The notes beneath the pieces are model-generated. The model was not told the origin of the DNA. It made no database searches and saw only the letters and a list, made by a program, of their open reading frames with translations. A DNA stretch of 64,000 nucleotides from the NCBI RefSeq assembly GCF_031010175.1, contig NZ_JAUAMB010000021.1, positions 1 through 64,000 of the forward strand, read 5' to 3'. This DNA comes from Halomonas sp. SpR1 (GTDB lineage Bacteria > Pseudomonadota > Gammaproteobacteria > Pseudomonadales > Halomonadaceae). This document shows positions 16,774 to 26,143 of this stretch, piece after piece. Every line of letters begins with the position of its first letter. The stretch's first letter is position 1. The position numbers were made by a program, and so were the translations under genes.

Positions 16774-16928
16774 TTAATATTCCCCCATAGTTCAAATGGA
16801 TAGTTTAAGTGGAAAGGCAAAACCCTGGTAAAGCGTTATGCCTTCTTTCGACGAATCTTTGCAGCACAACCGGGGGCTGTTCAAAAAACGTTTATGGGAA
16901 CTACTATAATCAGCCCTATAGCACCCGT

Positions 16929-16946
16929 CTGGCCTTTGGTGGCCAG
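16929..16946 (-). terminator. Hairpin downstream of the deaminase gene
   Basis: CTGGCC (16929-16934) and GGCCAG (16941-16946) enclose a 6-nt loop 12 nt past the deaminase stop, with extra CCC/GGG pairing outside. The position suits termination, but no T-tract follows. Confidence 0.35.
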
Positions 16947-16957
16947 CCAGGGCGTTA

Positions 16958-17950
16958 TTAAAGAGCGTCTAAGCGGGCCAGTAGGTCAATGCGGCGTTCT
17001 TCAGTAACAAACGCTTCTTCAATCGCATTACGTGTGAGCTGACGAAATACCGCTTCGCCCCAACCAAAAGCCTCAGCACAGGCAAAATGATTAGCTAGCA
17101 TTCCGCCGCCAAAATACGCCGGATCATCAGAACTAATTGTGACCTTGAGCCCTTCTGCCAAAAGCTGAGGCAATGGGTGATCGCGCAGGTTCTCGACCAC
17201 GTTAAGACTGACATTGGAAAGCGGGCAAACTGTCAACACAACTTGTTCTCGACACAAGCGCTCAACTAACGCGGTGTTTTCCAAGCAGCGCACGCCATGG
17301 TCAATCCTTGTTACTTCCAATTGATCTAGTGCCTCTTGTATGTAGCTTGCAGACCCTTCCTCACCAGCATGTGCCACGCGCATAAATCCCAATTCCTTAG
17401 CGCGCTGATAAACATCTACAAACTTTATCGGTGGATTATCAATTTCTGCGCTATCAAGGCCAACGGCGTCTATCATTTTCCAGTACGGTGCAGCCTGCTC
17501 CAGCACATGTAGCGCTTCATCTGCAGGACGGTCGCGCAGAAAAGCCATGATCATGCCGATGGAAAGGTCGAGGGTTTCCTCAGCTTCCTGCTTGGCTCTT
17601 AAAAGCCCGCTCATGACCTCTTCTAACGGTAAGCCGCGCTGAAGGTGCGCCTGAGGATCGAAGTGCATATCGATATGCACAACTCCTTCCCCCCGTGCCC
17701 GCTTAAAGTAATCCATTGCTAGGTCGTAAAAGTCGTCTTCGTTACGAAGCACACTCATACCTTGAAAGTAGAGGTTTAAAAACCCCTGAAGATTACTAAA
17801 TTGGTAAGCATCTTTCGCTTCTTGTACCGTGCTATAGGGGAGCTTAATGCCATTGCGTTGTGCCAAAGTAAACATTAACTCTGGCTCAAGTGATCCTTCA
17901 ATGTGTAAATGCAGTTCCACTTTAGGTAGTTGCTGTAGAAAATTATGCAT
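16958..17950 (-). CDS. Adenine deaminase (adenosine-deaminase superfamily)
   Basis: A 330-residue zinc amidohydrolase. Metal and catalytic residues are visible: E-L-H-L-H-I-E-G near residues 12-19 (two metal His), H-A-G-E-E near 197, H-G-V-R near 220, and S-S-D-D-P-A-Y-F-G-G near 275. The details (H-A-G-E-E-G plus S-D-D-P-A-Y-F-G) resemble the proteobacterial subgroup that deaminates adenine to hypoxanthine rather than adenosine, so adenine deaminase (EC 3.5.4.2) is my first choice and adenosine deaminase the alternative. It functions in cytosolic purine salvage. The HD phosphohydrolase gene lies 11 nt upstream on the same strand and may be co-transcribed, which would give a small nucleotide-salvage unit. 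Confidence 0.85.
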   Translation of the reverse strand: MHNFLQQLPKVELHLHIEGSLEPELMFTLAQRNGIKLPYSTVQEAKDAYQFSNLQGFLNLYFQGMSVLRNEDDFYDLAMDYFKRARGEGVVHIDMHFDPQAHLQRGLPLEEVMSGLLRAKQEAEETLDLSIGMIMAFLRDRPADEALHVLEQAAPYWKMIDAVGLDSAEIDNPPIKFVDVYQRAKELGFMRVAHAGEEGSASYIQEALDQLEVTRIDHGVRCLENTALVERLCREQVVLTVCPLSNVSLNVVENLRDHPLPQLLAEGLKVTISSDDPAYFGGGMLANHFACAEAFGWGEAVFRQLTRNAIEEAFVTEERRIDLLARLDAL

Positions 17951-17961
17951 AGTCCCTCCTT

Positions 17962-18501
17962 TTAATATAAAAAAGTTGCATTTTTTATTTCTTCATAGCG
18001 TTTCAAAAAATCACTTTCATCTTCTCTCCAACCTCTTTCAGAAATCATATCGGAAGAAAAGGGATAAGGATCTCCATTCAGTTTTTTTACCCAGCTATAA
18101 TCATTGAGCAAAGCCATGCTCTCTGTAATTAACATCCTGTCATCGATTTCTAAAACCTCTTTGCTTAACACCGGGGGAAGGTTGAAAGCGGGAGCGATGG
18201 CGTTTCTATATATATTGGCCTCCAGCTGTACATATTCCGCCAGTAATTTTTTTGTAGGCCTTGAAATGTCTGAAATATAAGCTTCAGTTGCATCATGAAG
18301 AAGCGCTTCCATCTGCCTTTCAGGAGATGCCATCAATGAGCAATTAATGCTATGGCGGGCGACAGAGAGTGGGAATTTTGAATGTCCAGAAAACCTGTTA
18401 GTTAAAGATAAGGCATGCGCAATATCCTCAATATCTATCATGGAGGGAGAGGGAGATCCTGGGAAAAATTTGATGGATTTATAGGTTATAATATATAGCA
18501 T
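17962..18501 (-). CDS. HD-domain phosphohydrolase, AT-rich
   Basis: About 179 residues from the ATG at 18501 (M-L-Y-I-I-T-Y), chosen because relatives begin with a short beta-strand before F-x-P...I-D-I-E-D-I-A-H-A-L-S. The longer frame to 18576 is possible. HD metal ligands: H in A-R-H-S-I-N (first His), H-D in L-L-H-D-A-T-E-A-Y (residues ~80), and a later D in E-I-D-D-R. This is the family of small HD hydrolases common on phages and mobile DNA and related to YfbR-like 5'-nucleotidases; the activity on nucleotides is inferred. Base composition is far more AT-rich than the neighbours, which suggests transfer. It lies 11 nt upstream of the deaminase gene. Confidence 0.72.
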   Translation of the reverse strand: MLYIITYKSIKFFPGSPSPSMIDIEDIAHALSLTNRFSGHSKFPLSVARHSINCSLMASPERQMEALLHDATEAYISDISRPTKKLLAEYVQLEANIYRNAIAPAFNLPPVLSKEVLEIDDRMLITESMALLNDYSWVKKLNGDPYPFSSDMISERGWREDESDFLKRYEEIKNATFLY

Positions 18502-18576
18502 TAAATAATCTCTATCTTTTTTAATTGACAAGAGAGTAATTGTTTCAGAAAAACTGTCGATTTTTTTATTAAGCAT

Positions 18577-19357
18577 TGTGCTAAAGTGTATGCATAAGCC
18601 AATTAAATTAAAAAAATAGGACAGGTTTCTGTTGTCTGAAGGGCAGATAAAATTCTGCTGTACTATGGTATTTCAGTGCATTGGTTAAGGGCGCTATAAA
18701 AATAAGCAGATATAGGTTGGAAAACGCTATTAAAATAGAGTTTGATAGGGCTGAAAAATATGTTGTATATAGCATGATGCCTCCTCTCTAGTGTACAGAG
18801 TAGGCTGTCAGCGGTAGTTGGTCGTTTGCGAAGAACAAAAAGATTAAGTTAATCCTTAATCCCGCACAAAAAAAACCTGACTAGAAAATGCCTGACAGCA
18901 CTTTCGTAATCAGGAGTTTACGGTTCCTGGTAGACACCCCCGACCCATATTGTCGGGGTTATACGAAAAACTTACGTGTTTTTAGGCTACAACGACTTTT
19001 TTTATTTTGCAAGATTTTTTTTGGCTGACTTTAGAAGCGAAAAAAATCATCTCTTCTTGGAGTTAAATTCCCATATTTTCAAGGCCTTAAGTAGTTAATC
19101 TGGATGGTGAATTACAATAATTGGCACTGACTTGAATATTTAACTTTTCAGCATTGACTGATGGCATAGCCCTCTGAAGAAGGGGGCTCATGGGGAAATC
19201 ACCTATTACGCTGCCAAGCATAATCAGCGCCCAGAGTTGCAGCGTTGGCAATGTTTTCGTCTTTTTTTAGCCTGTAGTGCAACCTAGCAAGAAAATTCGC
19301 GGTGCTTGCTGATTTGGCAACAGGCGTTGCGATATCGTCGTGGCGTGACATCCATAA
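18577..19357. other. Long AT-rich intergenic region
   Basis: About 780 bp without a supportable gene. Features seen: a CCCCGAC (18937-18943) / GTCGGGG (18952-18958) hairpin with a T-rich but broken tail, and a poly-A run at 18867-18874. AGCCCTC/GGGGGCT arms around 19168-19188 form a second hairpin. No tRNA, no attachment-site repeat and no coding frame over 60 codons was recognised. The left part should hold the promoter of the HD gene and the right part that of the MFS gene. Confidence 0.4.
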
Positions 19358-20635
19358 ATGGCTAATGCTAGGGAAAGGTCCAATTTACAGAGTCTCCCTA
19401 TGACGACGATGCTGCCGATGGCTTCTGTGCAAACCTACCGCTGGATCATTCTGCTGATAGCCACCCTTGCCCAAGCAGCGGCGTGTTTCTTCGTTCAAGG
19501 TATTGGCGCCTTAAGCGTTTATATACAAGCAGATATGGGGCTCTCTGCATTTCAGATTGGGGCGCTGGTCTCGGCGGCTCAACTGGTGCCTTTGATCGGG
19601 CTGTTGGTTGCCGGGGAGTTGCTGGACAGGTTCAGTGAGCGTTTGGTGGTGGGGGGAGGCACTCTCGTAGTCGGTATCGCGCTGTGCGCTGCCGTTCTGG
19701 CTGATAGCTACTGGGCCATGCTGCTGTTTTTGGTTATCGTAGGGGCGGGCTACAGCACCGCCCAACCCGGCGGTAGTAAATCGGTAGCCGCTTGGTTTGA
19801 TAAATCCCAGCGCGGTTTTGCCATGGGTATTCGTCAGGCGGGCTTGCCGCTGGGCGGGGCGCTGGCGGCGATCATCCTGCCAACCGTCGCGATTACCTGG
19901 GGGTGGCGCGCCTCTTTTCTAGTGGGTGGACTGATAGCGATTTTTGGCGCGTTGGTCTTTATGCTTTTTTACCGTGCACCTGCTGGTGTGGTACCTGTCG
20001 CAAGAGCCTCTGAAGGCAGCCTAACAAACGTCGTCTTGTCGCGACTGGCGATGATTCACGAACCGGCTATGAAGCAGATTATGGCGTCCGGTATAAGTTT
20101 GATCTCGGTTCAGTACGGCATTTTGATTTTTACCGTGCTCTATCTGCACAGCCGTTTGCAGATAGAGGTACTGCAGGCCGCGACGTTGCTATTTGTGGCC
20201 CAGGGGGCTGGGGTTGCCGGGCGTATTTTGCTGGCGGCCTGGAGCGATCGCTGTCGGTCGCGCTATTTCCCGGTAATGGTGTGCATGGTGGCGGTGATCG
20301 TCGGGCTGCTGGTATTGGTTTGGCTACCGCTAAACTCGACGTTCATGCTGGGCTGCTTGATGGCCTGGCTAGGTTTTTTTGGTTTCGGCTGGTACGGCCC
20401 TTGGGTGGCTTATGTGGCAGAGTCGGCACCCGCCAATAAAACTGGTTTTGTGCTGGGCCTGGCCATGGCGATTAACCAACTGGCAATCGTATCGGTACCG
20501 CCACTGCTTGGCTGGATGCTGGATGTAACGGGCAGCTTTATGCTCGGTTGGAGCCTGCTGATTGCCATGACACTGCTGGGATTATTAATGACCCTCCAAC
20601 GGCAAGGAGACGTTAATGAAAGCCATCGTGTTTGA
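19358..20635 (+). CDS. MFS transporter
   Basis: A 425-residue permease with twelve predicted helices. The helix 2-3 loop carries G-E-L-L-D-R-F-S-E-R (D-R/K-type motif), and R-Q-A-G-L-P-L-G-G near residue 155 is motif C-like. Alternative ATGs at 19400 and nearby may be the real start because the first 14 residues are polar and non-conserved in style. The substrate cannot be inferred. A truncated dehalogenase gene follows with overlap, so this transporter once sat in an operon with a HAD enzyme, possibly for a halogenated or short organic acid. Confidence 0.82.
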   Translation: MANARERSNLQSLPMTTMLPMASVQTYRWIILLIATLAQAAACFFVQGIGALSVYIQADMGLSAFQIGALVSAAQLVPLIGLLVAGELLDRFSERLVVGGGTLVVGIALCAAVLADSYWAMLLFLVIVGAGYSTAQPGGSKSVAAWFDKSQRGFAMGIRQAGLPLGGALAAIILPTVAITWGWRASFLVGGLIAIFGALVFMLFYRAPAGVVPVARASEGSLTNVVLSRLAMIHEPAMKQIMASGISLISVQYGILIFTVLYLHSRLQIEVLQAATLLFVAQGAGVAGRILLAAWSDRCRSRYFPVMVCMVAVIVGLLVLVWLPLNSTFMLGCLMAWLGFFGFGWYGPWVAYVAESAPANKTGFVLGLAMAINQLAIVSVPPLLGWMLDVTGSFMLGWSLLIAMTLLGLLMTLQRQGDVNESHRV

Positions 20636-20765
20636 CGTGTTCGGTACTATTGTCGATTGGCGTTCCAGTTTGATTAATCAGTTCGGGAAGCTTGAGAAAG
20701 AGTTAGGGCTTGAGTTACCAAGTGACGGGTTGGCTGTTTGGTGGCGTCAACATTATGTGCCTTAA
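20616..20765 (+). pseudogene. Truncated HAD-family dehalogenase gene
   Basis: The 49-codon frame begins M-K-A-I-V-F-D-V-F-G-T-I-V-D-W, the nucleophile motif of type II haloacid dehalogenases. It has a good GGAG site and overlaps the MFS gene end by 20 nt. It stops at TAA (20763-20765) after W-R-Q-H-Y-V-P, about one fifth of the normal 220 residues. No downstream continuation was recognised before the LysE gene. It is a clear remnant of a two-gene operon. Confidence 0.75.
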
Positions 20766-20879
20766 GCATTTGAATCTGATGGTTAGCCAAAATGACGATA
20801 CGAGCATTCCGAGACAGCGATTTTGAGGCCTGCTACAACCAAGCATTAAAAACCAAGCATTAGCTTCATAGGAGATAGC

Positions 20880-21515
20880 ATGGTACCTATCGAAACCTTG
20901 ATGACGTATACCGTCGCATGCATTTTAATCATTCTTGTGCCGGGGCCTGACAATATTCTTGCCGTTAGTCGAGGGCTTAGTCAGGGTCGTCTAGCGGCTT
21001 GTATCTCTAGTGCCGGGGCTGGTCTTGGCCTGATGGTGCATGTTTTAGTCGCTTTCCTGGGTTTGGCGGTTCTCATTCAAACCTCGGCAGTAGCGTTTAG
21101 TGTGGTTAAATTCGCTGGGGCTGGATATTTGATTTGGCTAGGGATCAAAGCCTTGCGCTCAAGAGAGTTGATTGCTTTCACGTCTCAGAGCCACTTGTCC
21201 CATCGGGCAGTGTTTCTCACCGGCTTTTTAACCAATGTACTCAATCCTAAGCCAGCGCTGTTTGTTTTGGCCTTTGTTCCTCAGTTTGTATCTCCCCTGC
21301 ATGGAGCAGTCGAGCTACAAACGTTCTTGCTAGGCACATGGTTTGCGTTGCTAGCATTCGCGGTTTTTACAGTGTTAGGTACCTTTTCATCCTTATTTGC
21401 GAGATGGCTAGAAAGCCACCCGCGCGCTATTTTTGGTTTGAACATTGGTGCTGGCATTACGTTTATCGCCGCGGGTTTATCTGTCTTGTTGCTTGGTCGG
21501 GCGGAGAGAAGCTGA
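20880..21515 (+). CDS. LysE/RhtB-family amino-acid exporter
   Basis: A 211-residue inner-membrane protein with five or six predicted helices. The family motif G-P-D-N-I-L-A-V-S-R-G-L-S-Q-G-R lies at residues 22-37, and T-N-V-L-N-P-K-P-A-L-F near 120 is the second conserved block. RhtB/LysE proteins export neutral or basic amino acids such as threonine, homoserine or lysine; which one is not visible. It appears monocistronic, preceded by AGGAGATAGC. Confidence 0.88.
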   Translation: MVPIETLMTYTVACILIILVPGPDNILAVSRGLSQGRLAACISSAGAGLGLMVHVLVAFLGLAVLIQTSAVAFSVVKFAGAGYLIWLGIKALRSRELIAFTSQSHLSHRAVFLTGFLTNVLNPKPALFVLAFVPQFVSPLHGAVELQTFLLGTWFALLAFAVFTVLGTFSSLFARWLESHPRAIFGLNIGAGITFIAAGLSVLLLGRAERS

Positions 21516-21546
21516 TAAAGCCTCAGAGGTCAGCCAGCTACCTCAT

Positions 21547-22440
21547 TCAAGATGCAGTGAGCTGAGGCTCATCTATAGCCACCGCCTCACGCAAGGTTTC
21601 AGCGAAGCTTGCCAGAGCGGGTGTCCATGTCTCGGGTTCGAAGGCGGCAAAGTAAGTATCGACATTGGCGATGGACGCGGGCAGTTCCAGGGTATGAATC
21701 CCGAACCGGTGTTGGTGGGCTTCGACTGTCCCACGGGGCAGTACCGTGTAGCCCATTCCTGCAGCGACGCAGCCTAGCATCGCGTCCAGTGAGCCGAACT
21801 CAAAAATCCGGCCAGCATTCACGCCGTGGGAGGCCAGCAACAGCTCGATACGTTGGCGGTAGCTACATCCTTGGCGAAACGCCAGGAAGGCCGAGGTCAG
21901 CAGCTCCTGAGAAGAGGGCATCGTCGTCATCGGCGTTGAACCCACCAGCACAAGCTGCTCGCTGAAAGCCTTGAGCAAGTGATAGCGGCTATGCTCAAGC
22001 CGCCCGGCCACAAAGACGCAGTCCACCTGTCCGTCCAGCAACAACTCGACCAGTTCGGCCGTTGGCCCGGTTTTGATCTGGATATCAACGTCAGGCTGTG
22101 CTGCGTGGTACGCCGCCAGTATCGGCGGAAGGCGCACAGCTGTGGTGGTCTCCATGGCGCCAATACGCAGGCGGCCACACGCCTTCTCCTGACCCCTGAA
22201 TAGCGATACCGCTTCATCGTGGGCCGTCAGCATGCGCTCAGCGTACTCCACCAATGCCAAACCAGCGCTCGTAGGGCGAACGCGGCCCGCACGCTGAATA
22301 AGCTGCACGCCTAGCTCATCCTCAAGTTTTTTGATGTGAGCCGTCACGTTGGATTGCACCGTGTGCAGCTGATTAGCCGCCGTCACGAAGCTGCCTGTTT
22401 CGGCGACGGCCATGAATAGTCGCAGTGATTTCAATTGCAC
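21547..22440 (-). CDS. LysR-family transcriptional regulator
   Basis: A 297-residue LysR protein. The HTH is at residues 2-60 (F-V-T-A-A-N-Q-L-H-T-V-Q-S-N-V-T-A-H-I), followed by the effector domain from about 90 (R-L-R-I-G-A-M-E-T-T). It is divergent from the YbfB/YjiJ-type transporter at 22586, which it probably controls; the shared gap contains several palindromes. It is convergent with the LysE gene. The effector is unknown. Confidence 0.88.
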   Translation of the reverse strand: MQLKSLRLFMAVAETGSFVTAANQLHTVQSNVTAHIKKLEDELGVQLIQRAGRVRPTSAGLALVEYAERMLTAHDEAVSLFRGQEKACGRLRIGAMETTTAVRLPPILAAYHAAQPDVDIQIKTGPTAELVELLLDGQVDCVFVAGRLEHSRYHLLKAFSEQLVLVGSTPMTTMPSSQELLTSAFLAFRQGCSYRQRIELLLASHGVNAGRIFEFGSLDAMLGCVAAGMGYTVLPRGTVEAHQHRFGIHTLELPASIANVDTYFAAFEPETWTPALASFAETLREAVAIDEPQLTAS

Positions 22441-22460
22441 GCGCCGTCTCCCTGTCAGGC

Positions 22461-22513
22461 TATCTCAAAAAAAGATAGTAACGATCAAAACTAATCGTTT
22501 CTAGAAATAGTTT
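22461..22513. promoter_or_regulatory. LysR-type operator cluster in divergent promoter
   Basis: Three short perfect inverted repeats crowd this gap: TATCT/AGATA (22461-22477), AACGAT/ATCGTT (22480-22499) and AAACTA/TAGTTT (22488-22513). The second and third overlap. They lie between the LysR start and the YbfB/YjiJ-type gene, where LysR regulatory and activation sites are expected. Confidence 0.55.
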
Positions 22514-22585
22514 CTCACGCGTAGTCTGGCTGTGTAACAACGCGCTGCCCACCTTGCCCTAATGGCGGCACGAAAAGGACACAGC

Positions 22586-23800
22586 ATGATGAATCGAACA
22601 CTCACTACCCAAGACCTACCCGCCCTAATCACCGGGATAATGGCGACCTTGGCGGGCATTGGTATTGCGCGCTTTGCCTACACGCCGCTACTGCCTGCGA
22701 TTATTCAAGAGGGATGGTTCACCGCCAGCCAAGGCGCCTACCTGGGGGCTGCCAACCTACTGGGTTACTTTATCGGCGCGCTCTCCGCCCACGCCTTGAG
22801 TGAGCGCTTTTCTTCCCGCTGGGTAATTGGCGCAAGTTTTGCGGCTATCGCCCTCAGTTTTATGCTCTGCGCTGGCGCGGGCAGTTTTGCCTGGTTCTTC
22901 TTTTGGCGATTAGTCTCCGGCATTGCTGGGGCCATTTTAATGGTGGTTGGCCCATCGCTGGCGCTGGCGGCTACTCCGCCTGAAAGGCGAGCCAGTGTGG
23001 GTGCTATGGTGTTTACCGGGATTGGCCTCGGCGCGCTGCTTTCGGCCTTCATCGTTCCTGTGCTTCTGGAGTTAAGCCTAATGGTCACCTGGAGCACGCT
23101 GGGGTTGCTCTGCATTGCTGCGGGCCTTTTAAGCGACGCTTTTTTACAACGCGTGACGCCCTTAGCACTAACTTCAGGTGCTAGCCCATCGGCCAATAGC
23201 CAGAAGGGATATATGGGTATAAAGCTAGTGGTATGGCTGGTGATAAGCGCTTATGCCCTGGACGCGGTTGGCTTTGTGCCCCATACCGTGTTCTGGGTGG
23301 ACTATCTCGCCAGGGAAAACGCCCTGGGGAATCACGCTGCTTCCCTACAGTGGGGCATCTTCGGTTTGGGCGCCGTATGTGGGCCGCTAATGGTGGGTGC
23401 CTTGGCGCATCGAGTGGGTTGGCATCGTGGCTTAGCGATCGCCTTTGTGGCGAAGGCTGCCGCTGTATCGCTGCCGGTATTTTCGCTAGCGCTGCTCAGC
23501 CAATCGATATCCTCTTTCATGGTGGGAGCAATGATCCCCGGTATAGTCGCGTTGACTTCTGGCCGTCTTGCCGAATTAGTAGGCCCGGCCGCACACAAGA
23601 AGCTATGGGGGCAGGCAACCGCTGCTTTTGCTGCTGCCCAGGCAGTGGCGGGTTATGCCATGTCCGCGCTTTATGGTACCTGGGGTACCTATGCGCCGCT
23701 ATTTGCCATCAGCGGCTTTATGCTAGCGGCAGGCTTTTTGTTGGTGCTGCTTAGCCGTGGCGTACAGCAGCGCCACGCGCACCTTTCTACTTTGCATTAA
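22586..23800 (+). CDS. YbfB/YjiJ-family MFS transporter
   Basis: About 404 residues from the ATG at 22586, which is preceded by AAAAGGACACAGC; an in-frame ATG at 22562 lacks such a site. The N-terminal G-I-M-A-T-L-A-G-I-G-I-A-R-F-A-Y-T-P-L-L-P is the YbfB/YjiJ hallmark, and twelve helices are predicted. Function is not established for this family; export of organic acids or drugs is the usual guess. It is controlled, by position, by the divergent LysR. The GST gene follows 35 nt downstream and is probably co-transcribed. Confidence 0.87.
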   Translation: MMNRTLTTQDLPALITGIMATLAGIGIARFAYTPLLPAIIQEGWFTASQGAYLGAANLLGYFIGALSAHALSERFSSRWVIGASFAAIALSFMLCAGAGSFAWFFFWRLVSGIAGAILMVVGPSLALAATPPERRASVGAMVFTGIGLGALLSAFIVPVLLELSLMVTWSTLGLLCIAAGLLSDAFLQRVTPLALTSGASPSANSQKGYMGIKLVVWLVISAYALDAVGFVPHTVFWVDYLARENALGNHAASLQWGIFGLGAVCGPLMVGALAHRVGWHRGLAIAFVAKAAAVSLPVFSLALLSQSISSFMVGAMIPGIVALTSGRLAELVGPAAHKKLWGQATAAFAAAQAVAGYAMSALYGTWGTYAPLFAISGFMLAAGFLLVLLSRGVQQRHAHLSTLH

Positions 23801-23835
23801 ACCCAGCAATCTACATCACACCCAGGGAGGCAATA

Positions 23836-24438
23836 ATGGAACTCTACCTGAACGCCACATCACCCTATGCGCGCCTGGCGCGAATTGTGTTACTGGAAAA
23901 AGGCTTAGCAGACGCCGTCACGTTGAAGTGGTGCGACCCCTGGGCAGACGATGCCGATTTATTGAAAGCCAACCCCGCAGGGCGTATTCCCGCGCTGATA
24001 ACGGAGGAGGGCACCACGCTAAGCGAGTCACTGCTGATTGCCGTTTACCTGGATGGCGTAAGCCCTAACAAGCCAATGATTTCCCAAGACCGTTTGGGTG
24101 CGGTGTTGCATCTGGCAGGGTTGGGCCAAAACCTGATGGATGCCGCGTTCAACACCGTGATTGCCCGAAAGCATTACGGCAACGAGATAGATGACAGCGA
24201 GCTGGGGCAGAGGCGTTCTCGGGCGATTCAGCGGCTGTTAAAACAGTTGGACGGTGAGCTTGGTGAAAAACAGCAGACCTCAACCATTAACCTGGGAGAA
24301 ATCGCCATTGCGGTGGCGCTTGATTACCTCGCCTTCAGGCAGCCAGAAGTCAGCTGGAAAGAAGACTACCCACAGCTTCAGGCATGGCATGCTGGCGTTA
24401 CTGCGCGCGAGAGCTTTCAGCAGACGGCATTCTGTTAG
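23836..24438 (+). CDS. Glutathione S-transferase
   Basis: A 200-residue cytosolic GST. The N-terminal thioredoxin-like domain is at residues 1-76, with S-P-Y-A-R-L-A-R at the active-site start, cis-Pro in G-R-I-P-A-L and S-E-S-L-L-I-A-V-Y-L for glutathione gamma-glutamyl binding. The C-terminal helical domain follows from 88. An AGGGAGG site precedes the ATG. It is co-directional and close to the YbfB/YjiJ-type transporter, which suggests a shared detoxification or stress role. Confidence 0.87.
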   Translation: MELYLNATSPYARLARIVLLEKGLADAVTLKWCDPWADDADLLKANPAGRIPALITEEGTTLSESLLIAVYLDGVSPNKPMISQDRLGAVLHLAGLGQNLMDAAFNTVIARKHYGNEIDDSELGQRRSRAIQRLLKQLDGELGEKQQTSTINLGEIAIAVALDYLAFRQPEVSWKEDYPQLQAWHAGVTARESFQQTAFC

Positions 24439-24688
24439 TCGAGACTTAAGAAAGGGGGGACTTGGGTTGGTTTGAAAATGGTTACGATTGAGTGATTGCC
24501 AAGCAGTCGATGATCATGCATTGGTTTCGTCCCTTATCACCCACGCTAAATTTACATATGCAAAATAAGAATATTAAATCTTTCTTTTATGCTTTTTGTT
24601 AAGTTAAGTATGCACTAAAATGGCGCCCTTTCTGAGCCGGGCCGCTGGGTGTCTTCTCCCTTGTTAGGCCACAGATGGGGATGTCACC

Positions 24689-26143
24689 ATGAGTGAGCCA
24701 GCAAGCGATCAAAACCCTTCTCAAGAGCGTGCGCACTTCAAGCGCAGTATGCAGACGCGCCATTTGGTGATGCTCTCTTTAGGGGGCGTGATTGGCACCG
24801 GGCTATTTTTGAGTTCCGGTTATACCGTGCAGCAAGCCGGGCCTATTGGCGCGGTGTTGGCCTATCTGGTAGGTGGCATTGTTGCCTGGCTGGTGATGAT
24901 GTGCCTGGGCGAGCTGGCGGTGCATATGCCGAATTCAGGTGCCTTCAGCGCCCATGCCAGCCGCTATATCGGCCCCGGCACCGGTTATATGGTGGCCTGG
25001 ATGTACTGGCTTATCTGGACGGTGGCGCTAGGTTCGGAATTTACTGCGGCGGCGGTCTTTATGGGGCGCTGGTTTCCCGACATCCCCGGCTGGTACTGGA
25101 GCGGCATGTTTGCGGCGATTGTCTTTGGCGTTAATGCGTTTACCTCGCGCTTCTTTGCCGAGTCTGAGTTCTGGCTCTCACTGATCAAAGTGATCGCAGT
25201 GGTGGTGTTTGTGCTGGTGGGCGCCGTGGCGATTATTGGCTGGGTACCGCTGCATGATGCCACGGGCACCGAGGTCGCCTCACCGGGGCTATCGGCCCTA
25301 TGGGGAGAGGGCGCCATGCCGCCCAACCTGCTGGCCATTGGTACCGCCTTACTGGCAGTGATGTTTGCCTTTTCGGGCACCGAGCTGATCGGAATCGCCG
25401 CCGGAGAGACGGTAGACCCAGCTCGCAATGTGCCCAAGGCGATTCGCGCGACACTGTGGCGGTTGATCCTGTTTTTTGTCGGCACCATCGTCGTGATTGC
25501 AGCGCTGTTACCTCAGGATCAGGCCGGGCTCAGTCAAAGCCCCTTTGTGGCCGTATTCCAACGCCTTGGGGTACCGGGCGCAGCCGATGTCATGAACTTT
25601 GTCATCATTACCGCGCTGCTGTCGGCGGCCAATTCTGGGCTTTACGCTTCGTCGCGCATGCTGTGGACGCTCGCTGACCAGGGCACCTTGCCCAAGTCGC
25701 TTGGCCGCCTCAACAAGCGTGGTATCCCGATGAACGCCCTGTTACTTAGCATGGTCGGCGGCCTGGGCGCTCTGTTCTCCAGTGTGTATGCCCCTGAAAC
25801 CGTCTACCTGGTGCTGGTCTCGATTTCCGGCCTGGCTGTGGTGGTGGTCTGGATGGCGATTGCGCTTAGCCAGTTCAACTTCCGGCGCCAATACCTGCGT
25901 GACGGAGGGCGGCTGCAGGATCTGGTCTATCGCACGCCGTTCTATCCCTGGGTGCCGATTATTGCGTTTGCAGCCTGCCTGGCCGCGTGCATTGGCATTG
26001 CCTTCGACCCGCATCAACGCGTGGCGCTCTATTTCGGTGTGCCTTTCATTGGCCTGTGCTACCTGGTGCACTATGTGCGCCACCGTTCGGTCCCCCAACG
26101 TTCTGAATATTCGCCCAACGCCATTGAGGAAAAGACCGTATGA
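24689..26143 (+). CDS. mmuP: S-methylmethionine permease
   Basis: A 484-residue amino-acid permease of the APC superfamily (AAT group) with twelve predicted helices. The N-terminus has [15 protein letters not shown] near residues 31-45, the helix 1 substrate-site motif, and G-E-L-A-V near 75. It overlaps the homocysteine S-methyltransferase gene by 4 nt (ATGA), the mmuPM arrangement of E. coli, so S-methylmethionine import is inferred. The 250-bp upstream gap holds an AT-rich promoter-like segment (about 24540-24615); no SAM riboswitch was recognised there. Confidence 0.85.
   Translation: MSEPASDQNPSQERAHFKRSMQTRHLVMLSLGGVIGTGLFLSSGYTVQQAGPIGAVLAYLVGGIVAWLVMMCLGELAVHMPNSGAFSAHASRYIGPGTGYMVAWMYWLIWTVALGSEFTAAAVFMGRWFPDIPGWYWSGMFAAIVFGVNAFTSRFFAESEFWLSLIKVIAVVVFVLVGAVAIIGWVPLHDATGTEVASPGLSALWGEGAMPPNLLAIGTALLAVMFAFSGTELIGIAAGETVDPARNVPKAIRATLWRLILFFVGTIVVIAALLPQDQAGLSQSPFVAVFQRLGVPGAADVMNFVIITALLSAANSGLYASSRMLWTLADQGTLPKSLGRLNKRGIPMNALLLSMVGGLGALFSSVYAPETVYLVLVSISGLAVVVVWMAIALSQFNFRRQYLRDGGRLQDLVYRTPFYPWVPIIAFAACLAACIGIAFDPHQRVALYFGVPFIGLCYLVHYVRHRSVPQRSEYSPNAIEEKTV

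Noticed and set aside
18937..18958. Hairpin as a strong terminator or small RNA end
   Set aside because: The stem is good, but no uninterrupted T-tract follows and no promoter could be assigned upstream.
24439..24688. SAM riboswitch upstream of mmuP
   Set aside because: No matching conserved stem pattern was recognised; the region looks like a plain AT-rich promoter.
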